Source of the DNA: JAJZJT01 sp049964655
GTDB lineage: Bacteria > Actinomycetota > Acidimicrobiia > Acidimicrobiales > RAAP-2
Direction of reading: 5' to 3'
Assembly: GCA_049964655.1 (NCBI GenBank)
Contig: JBMFXC010000012.1
Span: forward strand, 1-44,456
Length of the DNA: 44,456 nt
This document shows positions 38,654-44,456 of the stretch, piece after piece. Position numbers and translations under genes: made by a program. The notes below the pieces were generated by a model, which searched no databases, was not told the DNA's origin, and saw only the letters and a list, made by a program, of their open reading frames with translations. Positions within the stretch are counted from its first letter, which is position 1, and each line of letters starts with the position of its first letter.

Positions 38654-40480
38654 TCAAGCGCGACGGTGTTCGAAGGGGGCGGCGATGGCCGCCGCCCCCG
38701 AGGTGGCGGGCCGGGCAAGCCCGGTGGCCCGAGCAAGCACCTGGACGGCGAAGAAGTTGCTCTCGGCCACGGCCCTTCGGGCGTCGCCTGCGTCGTCGTC
38801 GAGCGCCTGCCGGGCCCGCCGGGCGAGCAGCCACCCGCCGAGGGTGGTGCCGAGCAGCTCGAGGTACGCGGTGGCGCCGGCGACGGCGTCGTCGGGGGAC
38901 GTTCCCAATCTGGACAGCATCCATTCGGTGGTGGCCTCGAGCACCCCGAGGACGTCGGCGAGCACGTCGAGCGTCGCCGCCAGTGGGTCGTCGTCAGCCA
39001 CCGGGTCGACCACGAGGTCCGAGACGTCAGCCAACAGCTCGCGTACCCAGCGACCGCCGTCACGGGGGAGCTTGCGGACGACGAGGTCGAGCGCCTGGAT
39101 ACCGTTGGTCCCTTCGTAGATGGGGGCGATGCGCCCGTCCCGGAGCCGCTGGGCCATGCCCGCCTCCTCGACGTAGCCGGCCCCACCGAGCACCTGTACG
39201 CCGAGCGACGCTGCCTCGAACCCGCCGTCGGTCGACCACGCCTTGGCGACGGGGGTGAGCAGGTCGGCGAGCTGCTGGGAGCGCCGGCGGGCGTCCTCGT
39301 CCGGAGCATGACGGGCCCGGTCGGCGTGGGTGGCGGCGAGGAACAGCAGGGATCGGGCGGCCTGGGCGCGGGTCTTCATGACGAGGAGCATCCGTCTGAC
39401 GTCCGGGTGGTCCACGATGGGCGAGCGGGCCGGTGGGACCACGCCCGAGGCTCGGCCCTGCAGACGCATGCCCGCGTAGGAACAGGCGTGCTGGAAGGCC
39501 CGCTCGGCCACAGCCGGGCCCTGTGCGCCGATCGAGAGGCGGGCGGCGTTCATCATGGTGAACATGGCGCGCATACCGCCGTGGAGCGGGCCCACGAGCT
39601 CGCCGATCGCACCGTCGAAGGCCATGACGCACGTCGGGCTGCCGTGGATGCCGAGCTTGTGCTCGACGTGGACGCACGACAGCGAGTTGGCATCCCCGAG
39701 GGTGCCGTCGGCCGAGACGATCCGCTTGGGCACGACGAAGAGGGAGAGCCCCCTGGTCCCCGGTGCCGCCCCCGGCGTCCTGGCGAGCACCAGGTGCACC
39801 ACATTGTCGGTCAGGTCGTGCTCGCCCCAGGTGATGAAGACCTTGGTGCCGGTGATCCGCCACGTCGCTCCGTCCGGTTCGGCGAGCGTGCGGATCTCGC
39901 CCAGGTCGGAGCCGGCGTCGGGCTCGGTCAGGTTCATCGTTCCCGACCAGGCCCCGGTGAGGAGCTTTGGCAGGTAGGTGGCCTGCTGCTCGGGACTGCC
40001 CCACTGCAGGAGGGCGTGGATCGCCCCTTGGGTGAGCACGGGGTTGAGGGACAGCGCGAGGTTGGCCGAGGCGAAGAGCTCCTGGAGGGCCAGCGCTACC
40101 ACCGAGGGGAAGCCGCCGCCACCGAGGGCCTGGGGGAAGGGCAGCGCTCCCCACCCGCCGTCGACGTAGTGGCGGTAGGCGACGTGGAAGGCCTCCGGCG
40201 TCGTGACCCGGCCGGTGCTCCGGTCGAAGCGAGCCCCGACGACGTCTCCCACCCGGTCGCTCGGGACGATCACCTCGGTGGCCAGACGCCCGAACTCTTC
40301 GAGGACGAGGGCGACCGTCTCCCGCTCGAGGTGGGCGAAGTCGGGGAGCGCCAGCAGGTCGTCGAGGCCGGCGACCTCGAGGGCGGCCAGCACGTCGGCG
40401 ACCGGGGCCTGGTAGGCGTCGTGCCCGGTCCCGCCGCCTTCGCCCCCGACGGTTGCCTCGGCTCCCACGGTGCTCGTCAC
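38654..40480 (-). CDS. Long-form acyl-CoA dehydrogenase (~600 aa, C-terminal extension)
   Basis: The 608-residue protein belongs to the large acyl-CoA dehydrogenase group (FadE5/DmdC-like), with a C-terminal helical extension of ~130 residues. The N-terminus has the long-form lead-in (YQAPVADVLAALEVAGLDDLLAL). The FAD domain shows TMNLTEPDAGSDLGEIRTLA, WRITGTKVFITWGEHDLTDNVVHLVLAR and VEHKLGIHGSPTCVMAFDGAIGELVG. The C-terminal half has GVQVLGGAGYVEEAGMAQRLRD and the catalytic Glu in IAPIYEGTNGIQALDLVVRK. GTG 40480 overlaps the icmF stop (GTGA), so the two are co-translated. Substrate is unknown; coupling to icmF suggests butyryl-, isobutyryl- or related short/branched acyl-CoA. Confidence 0.93.
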   Translation of the reverse strand: MTSTVGAEATVGGEGGGTGHDAYQAPVADVLAALEVAGLDDLLALPDFAHLERETVALVLEEFGRLATEVIVPSDRVGDVVGARFDRSTGRVTTPEAFHVAYRHYVDGGWGALPFPQALGGGGFPSVVALALQELFASANLALSLNPVLTQGAIHALLQWGSPEQQATYLPKLLTGAWSGTMNLTEPDAGSDLGEIRTLAEPDGATWRITGTKVFITWGEHDLTDNVVHLVLARTPGAAPGTRGLSLFVVPKRIVSADGTLGDANSLSCVHVEHKLGIHGSPTCVMAFDGAIGELVGPLHGGMRAMFTMMNAARLSIGAQGPAVAERAFQHACSYAGMRLQGRASGVVPPARSPIVDHPDVRRMLLVMKTRAQAARSLLFLAATHADRARHAPDEDARRRSQQLADLLTPVAKAWSTDGGFEAASLGVQVLGGAGYVEEAGMAQRLRDGRIAPIYEGTNGIQALDLVVRKLPRDGGRWVRELLADVSDLVVDPVADDDPLAATLDVLADVLGVLEATTEWMLSRLGTSPDDAVAGATAYLELLGTTLGGWLLARRARQALDDDAGDARRAVAESNFFAVQVLARATGLARPATSGAAAIAAPFEHRRA

Positions 40481-43400
40481 ACGTTCCTCCGGTAGGTGCC
40501 GCCGACCTCGAAGAGCGTCGCCGTGATGTCCCCGAGGGAGGCGTGGCGGACCGTCTCCATCAGCTCGGCGAACACGTTCCCGCCCCCGAGGGCCACCTCG
40601 CGCAGCCGGGTGAGCGCAGCGGGCCGTTCTGCGGCGTGACGCCGGTGGAACTCGGCGAGCCGGTGGATCTGCCCTTGCTTCTCGTCCTCGGTCGCCCGGG
40701 AGAGCTCGACGGTCTCGGGGACTCCCGGGCTGGTCGGGTCGACGAAGGTGTTCACCCCGACGATGGGGAGCGAACCGTCGTGCTTGCCGTGCTCGTAGGT
40801 CATCGAGTCGTCCTGGATGCGGCCGCGCTGGTAGCCGGTCTCCATGGCGCCGAGGACGCCTCCGCGCTCGGAGAGCCGGTCGAGCTCGGCGAGGACCGCC
40901 TCTTCGACGAGGTCGGTCAGCTCCTCCACCACGAAGCTCCCTTGGAGGGGGTTCTCGTTGGCCGCCAGTCCCCACTCGCGGTTGATGACGAGCTGGATGG
41001 CCAGTGCCCGACGTACGGACTCGGCGGTGGGCGTGGTCACGGCTTCGTCGTAGGCGTTGGTGTGCAGGCTGTTGGCGTTGTCGTAGATGGCGCACAGGGC
41101 CTGCAGCGTCGTGCGGATGTCGTTGAACGCCATCTCTTGGGCGTGCAGCGAACGCCCCGACGTCTGCACGTGGTACTTGAGGCGTTGGGAGCGCTCGTCC
41201 GCCCCGTAGCGGTCGCGCAGGGCGACCGCCCAGATGCGCCGGGCCACCCGGCCGATCACCGTGTACTCAGGGTCCATCCCGTTGGAGAAGAAGAACGAGA
41301 GGTTCGGGGCGAAGTCGTCGACGGCCATGCCCCGGGCCAGGTACGACTCGACGTAGGTGAAGCCGTTGGCCAGGGTGAAGGCGAGCTGGGTGATCGGGTT
41401 CGCCCCGGCTTCGGCGATGTGGTACCCCGAGATGGACGCCGAGTAGAAGTTCCGCATCTCGTGCTCGACGAAGTACTGCTGGACGTCGGCCATCACCGAC
41501 AGCGAGAACTCGGTCGAGAAGATGCAGGTGTTCTGGCCCTGGTCCTCCTTCAGGATGTCGGCCTGCACGGTTCCTCGGACGGTGCGCAAGGTGTGCTCGC
41601 GCACCGCCGCGGCCTCGTCCCCGCTGGGGGGCCGGCCGTGCTCGGCGGCGAAGCGCTCGAGCTGCTGGTCGATCGCCGTGTTCAAGAACATGGCCAGGAT
41701 GGTCGGGGCGGGGCCGTTGATGGTCATCGACACCGAGGTCGAGGGGTCGCAGAGGTCGAACCCGTCGTAGAGCGCCTTCATGTCGTCGAGGGTCGCTACC
41801 GACACCCCCGAGGTGCCGATCTTGCCGTAGACGTCGGGCCGGGTGTCGGGGTCTCTCCCGTAGAGGGTGACCGAGTCGAAGGCGGTGGACAGGCGGGTCG
41901 CCGGCTGGCCTTGAGCGAGGAGGTGGAAGCGCCGGTTGGTCCGGAACGGGTCCCCCTCGCCGGCGAACATCCGAGCTGGCTCCTCGTCGTCCCGCTTGAA
42001 GGGGAAGACTCCGGCGGTGAAGGGGAAGTGCCCGGGGAGGTGCTCGGAGCGCAGCCAGACGAGCAGGTCGGCCGGGTCCGTCGCCCGGGGGAGCGCCACC
42101 CGGGGGACCCGGGTGCCCGACAGGGACCTGCGGGCGAGCGGGGTCCGCCGCCCGCCTCCGGGGCCGTCGGTAACGAGCTCGTCGCCGGCCAGCACGATAC
42201 GTAGCTCGGCCAGCTCGTCGAGGAGCGCACGGCTGTCGGCGTCGACCCCAGCCGTCGCCTCGACAGCCAGGGCCTCGAGCTCGGCGGGGAGCACCCCCGA
42301 GCGCTCGGCGACCAGCTTGGCGGTCGCAGCCACCTGGGTCGCTCGTCGGACGGCGGCAGCTCGGCGAGCGGTCTCGGCGTGGTAGCTGCGGACCGTGTCG
42401 GCGATCTCGGCGAGGTAGCGAAGCCGTTCGGGGGGCACGATGGGCGAGATACTGCTCGACGTCGAGACGGCCACCGGGGCGAGCTGGGGATCGCCGAGGA
42501 CGAGGCCGTGCTGGCCCAGCAGGTCGCGCAGGGACTGGTAGAGGGCGGTGGTGCCGTCGTCGTTGAAGTGGGCGGCGATGGTGCCGAAGACGGGAAGTGC
42601 CCCTGTTCCCCCGGCGCCCGGGCGGCTCCGCGACCACTGGCGGCGGACCGAGCGCAGGGCATCCTCTGCTCCCCGACGGTCGAACTTGTTGATCGCCACG
42701 AGGTCGGCGAAGTCGAGCATGTCGATCTTCTCGAGCTGGGAGGCGGCACCGAACTCGGGTGTCATGACGTAGAGGGAGACGTCGGCGACGTCGACGATGG
42801 CCGCGTCGCCCTGGCCGATCCCCGGCGTCTCGAGGACGACCAGGTCGTAGCCGGCGGCCTTGCAGGCGGCGATGGCGCCGGGCACCGGCGAGGGGATCTC
42901 GGAGGTGCTCCCTCGGGTGGCGAGCGAGCGGAAGAAGACCTGGGGGGTGTCGATGGCGTTCATCCGGATCCGGTCGCCGAGGAGGGCGCCGCCGCCCCGG
43001 CGCTTGGTGGGGTCGACGGCAAGGACGGCGATGCGGAGCTTGTCGCCCTGGTCGAGCCGGAAGCGGCGGATCAGCTCGTCGGTGAGGGACGACTTGCCCG
43101 AGCCCCCGGTTCCGGTGACCCCGAGGACGGGAACCGGTCGCCGGGCTGCTGCCCGGTCGAGCGCGGCGCCCAGCTCGGCGTCCAGGGTGCCGGCCTCGAT
43201 GGCGGTGACGACCCGGGCGAGGGCTCGTACGTCGCCGACGGCGAGGTCGTCGATGCCGTAGGGCTGGTGGGCGGCGAGGTCGACGTCGCACTCTTCGACG
43301 AGGACGTTGACCATGCGCTCGAGACCAAGGCGCTGGCCGTCGGCGGGGGAGAAGATGTGGCGGACACCGTGGGCCTCGAGCAGGGTGATCTCGGCGGGCA

Positions 43401-43758
43401 CGATCACCCCGCCACCCCCGCCGTAGACCTTCACGTCGCCGCGGCCCTCGCTGGCCAGCCGGTCGACCAGGTAGGTGAAGTACTCGACGTGCCCTCCCTG
43501 GTAGGAGCTGACTGCCACCCCCTGGACGTCCTCGGCGACGGCAGCTGCTACCACGTCGTCGACCGAACGGTTGTGCCCGAGATGGACCACTTCGGCACCC
43601 TGGGCCTGCAAGAGCCGCCGCATGATGTTGATGGCGGCGTCGTGCCCGTCGAAGAGGCTCGAGGCCGTCACGAAACGGACCGGGTGGCGAGGCCGGTACA
43701 AGGGTGCGGGCTCGGGTCGTGCCGTCGAGGCGGCACCGGTGGCTCCCTCGTATTTCAT
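40477..43758 (-). CDS. icmF: Fused isobutyryl-CoA mutase (IcmF)
   Basis: IcmF is an adenosylcobalamin enzyme interconverting isobutyryl-CoA and n-butyryl-CoA; some homologues also act on isovaleryl/pivalyl-CoA. Its G-protein chaperone is built in. The 1093-residue length fits. Order: B12-binding domain (~20-150) with FVTASSLFDGHDAAINIMRR, the cobalt-ligand His in DGHD; MeaB-like GTPase (~205-510) with P-loop GVTGTGGSGKSSL, VDPTKRRGGGALLGDRIRMN and NKFD; then the mutase barrel (~540-1093) with RTNRRFHLLAQGQPATRLS, TRPDVYGKIGTSGVSVATLDD and SVSMTINGPAPTILAMF. All three parts look intact. ATG 43758 lies seven bases after a consensus-like -10 box, so the mRNA is probably leaderless. It is the first gene of an operon with two acyl-CoA dehydrogenases and divergent from marR. 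Methylmalonyl-CoA mutase is excluded by the inserted GTPase. Confidence 0.95.
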   Translation of the reverse strand: MKYEGATGAASTARPEPAPLYRPRHPVRFVTASSLFDGHDAAINIMRRLLQAQGAEVVHLGHNRSVDDVVAAAVAEDVQGVAVSSYQGGHVEYFTYLVDRLASEGRGDVKVYGGGGGVIVPAEITLLEAHGVRHIFSPADGQRLGLERMVNVLVEECDVDLAAHQPYGIDDLAVGDVRALARVVTAIEAGTLDAELGAALDRAAARRPVPVLGVTGTGGSGKSSLTDELIRRFRLDQGDKLRIAVLAVDPTKRRGGGALLGDRIRMNAIDTPQVFFRSLATRGSTSEIPSPVPGAIAACKAAGYDLVVLETPGIGQGDAAIVDVADVSLYVMTPEFGAASQLEKIDMLDFADLVAINKFDRRGAEDALRSVRRQWSRSRPGAGGTGALPVFGTIAAHFNDDGTTALYQSLRDLLGQHGLVLGDPQLAPVAVSTSSSISPIVPPERLRYLAEIADTVRSYHAETARRAAAVRRATQVAATAKLVAERSGVLPAELEALAVEATAGVDADSRALLDELAELRIVLAGDELVTDGPGGGRRTPLARRSLSGTRVPRVALPRATDPADLLVWLRSEHLPGHFPFTAGVFPFKRDDEEPARMFAGEGDPFRTNRRFHLLAQGQPATRLSTAFDSVTLYGRDPDTRPDVYGKIGTSGVSVATLDDMKALYDGFDLCDPSTSVSMTINGPAPTILAMFLNTAIDQQLERFAAEHGRPPSGDEAAAVREHTLRTVRGTVQADILKEDQGQNTCIFSTEFSLSVMADVQQYFVEHEMRNFYSASISGYHIAEAGANPITQLAFTLANGFTYVESYLARGMAVDDFAPNLSFFFSNGMDPEYTVIGRVARRIWAVALRDRYGADERSQRLKYHVQTSGRSLHAQEMAFNDIRTTLQALCAIYDNANSLHTNAYDEAVTTPTAESVRRALAIQLVINREWGLAANENPLQGSFVVEELTDLVEEAVLAELDRLSERGGVLGAMETGYQRGRIQDDSMTYEHGKHDGSLPIVGVNTFVDPTSPGVPETVELSRATEDEKQGQIHRLAEFHRRHAAERPAALTRLREVALGGGNVFAELMETVRHASLGDITATLFEVGGTYRRNV

Positions 43759-43765
43759 ACGACAC

Positions 43766-43794
43766 ACAATAGTTTGATCTCCACATATTGTCAC
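43766..43794 (-). promoter_or_regulatory. icmF promoter with overlapping operator
   Basis: On the minus strand, GTGACA (43794-43789), exactly 17 bp, and TATTGT (43771-43766) are followed by seven bases and the icmF ATG. This is the best promoter in the window. Within it, ATATGTGG, AGAT, CAAACTAT (43788-43769) matches the layout of the 36314 operator (13 of 20 bases, plus a shared TGT). TATTGT/ACAATA arms also give symmetry for the divergent marR side. Confidence 0.7.
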
Positions 43795-43877
43795 GGCGGA
43801 AGGTGCTGCCCCGGTGCCGGCTATCGACGGTCTCCACCACGTTCGCTGGTAGGGTCGACCCGTTCGGGGGTGCTCGC

Positions 43878-44423
43878 GTGGCACCTGGCGTCGGAGACGG
43901 GAGGGGATCCCTGGCTGCGACGAAGGCGCTGTCCTTCGACCCCATCGAGGAGGCCCGTCGGCAGTGGGTCGACCACGGGTGGGTCGATGCTGCCGACGGG
44001 ATGGCCGTCGTGACGTCCATCATGCGGGCCCAGCAGATCTACCTGGCGCGCATCGACGCCGTCCTGAGGCCCTTCGACCTCACCTTCGCCCGGTTCGAGC
44101 TGCTCACGTTGTTGAGCTTCACCCGGAGCGGCTCCCTGCCGCTCTCGAAGGCCGGAGCGCGGCTCCAGGTCCACCCGGCAAGCATCACCAACGCCGTCGA
44201 CCGGCTCGAGACCCAGGGGTTCGTCCGGCGGACGCCCCACCAGACCGACCGGCGGACGACGCTCGTGGAGCTCCTGCCGGCGGGGCGAGAGGTACTGGCC
44301 AAGGCCACCGCCGACATCAACCGGCTGGTCTTCGACGCCCCCGGCCTGTCGACGACGGAGGCCCGTCGGCTGTTCGCCCTGCTCCGCAGGGTGCGGGCCG
44401 CCGCCGGGGACTTCGCCACCTGA
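43878..44423 (+). CDS. MarR-family transcriptional regulator
   Basis: The ~181-residue winged-helix regulator has the core MAVVTSIMRAQQIYLARIDAVLRPFDLTFARFELLTLL, then the HTH LPLSKAGARLQVHPASITNAVDRLETQGFV and the wing RRTPHQTDRRTTLVELLPAGREVLAKA, all classical MarR segments. It probably represses and responds to an acyl-CoA or aromatic-CoA ligand. GTG 43878 was chosen; a TAGGGT box (43850-43855) lies 22 bases upstream, and the first ATG that keeps the core (44001) would truncate the N-terminal helix. It is divergent from icmF with a 119-bp intergenic region containing the proposed operator. Likely targets are icmF, itself and the hydroxyacyl-CoA dehydrogenase gene; this is inference. The last 33 bases of the window hold nothing recognisable. 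Confidence 0.9.
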   Translation: MAPGVGDGRGSLAATKALSFDPIEEARRQWVDHGWVDAADGMAVVTSIMRAQQIYLARIDAVLRPFDLTFARFELLTLLSFTRSGSLPLSKAGARLQVHPASITNAVDRLETQGFVRRTPHQTDRRTTLVELLPAGREVLAKATADINRLVFDAPGLSTTEARRLFALLRRVRAAAGDFAT

Positions 44424-44456
44424 GCACCGCCTGTCCTCCCCACCCACCCACCCGGC

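Overview
The window is very GC-rich, mostly gap-free actinobacterial chromosome. A strong GC third-position bias, F420/LLM oxidoreductase, DevR-type response regulator, actinobacterial 'type 2' valyl-tRNA synthetase, fused isobutyryl-CoA mutase, and many start codons sitting 6-8 nt behind a TANNNT box (leaderless transcripts) all fit Actinobacteria. My best guess is an Acidimicrobiia-like lineage, but that is inference and no rRNA is present to test it. There are no insertion sequences, integrases, phage genes, CRISPR arrays or tRNAs that I can see. The window reads as vertically inherited core and metabolic genes. Three 100-N assembly gaps (23810, 28571, 36081) each interrupt a short tandem repeat and have identical sequence on both sides.

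Layout. 1-9.6 kb: the 3' part of PEP synthase; a minus-strand operon of a family-4 glycosyltransferase, a FtsX-type permease and its ABC ATPase; then a GH65 phosphorylase/hydrolase coupled to a UspA-like protein; then a divergent GAF histidine kinase and DevR/NarL regulator. The mix of PEP synthase, Usp and DevRS-like regulators resembles the hypoxia/dormancy loci of other actinobacteria. 9.7-20 kb: an LLM-class oxidoreductase, a covarying double hairpin, and a tightly coupled recC-recB-recD operon. 20-23.7 kb: a xylose/ribose-type sugar ABC importer (lipoprotein, single-domain ATPase, permease) behind a clear promoter. 23.7-28.5 kb: PcrA/UvrD helicase with a repeat at its N-terminus, then a YVTN-type propeller lipoprotein coupled to a membrane-anchored esterase.

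28.5-34.5 kb: a repeat-rich spacer with a 47-codon orphan reading frame, cobT under a cobalamin riboswitch, and divergent valS and cysS whose start codons are only 18 bp apart and share one symmetric -10 box. 34.8-44.4 kb: an acyl-CoA module. It holds an acyl-CoA dehydrogenase, a 3-hydroxyacyl-CoA dehydrogenase, and an icmF-ACAD-ACAD operon with a divergent MarR regulator. The hydroxyacyl-CoA dehydrogenase and icmF promoters carry a related 8-4-8 inverted repeat overlapping the -10 box, suggesting one regulator controls both. IcmF needs adenosylcobalamin, which links this module functionally to cobT.

I found no convincing entirely new system. The most novel-looking items are the shared operator, the bidirectional leaderless valS/cysS promoter, and the widespread short tandem repeats. 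Those inside genes have units divisible by 3.
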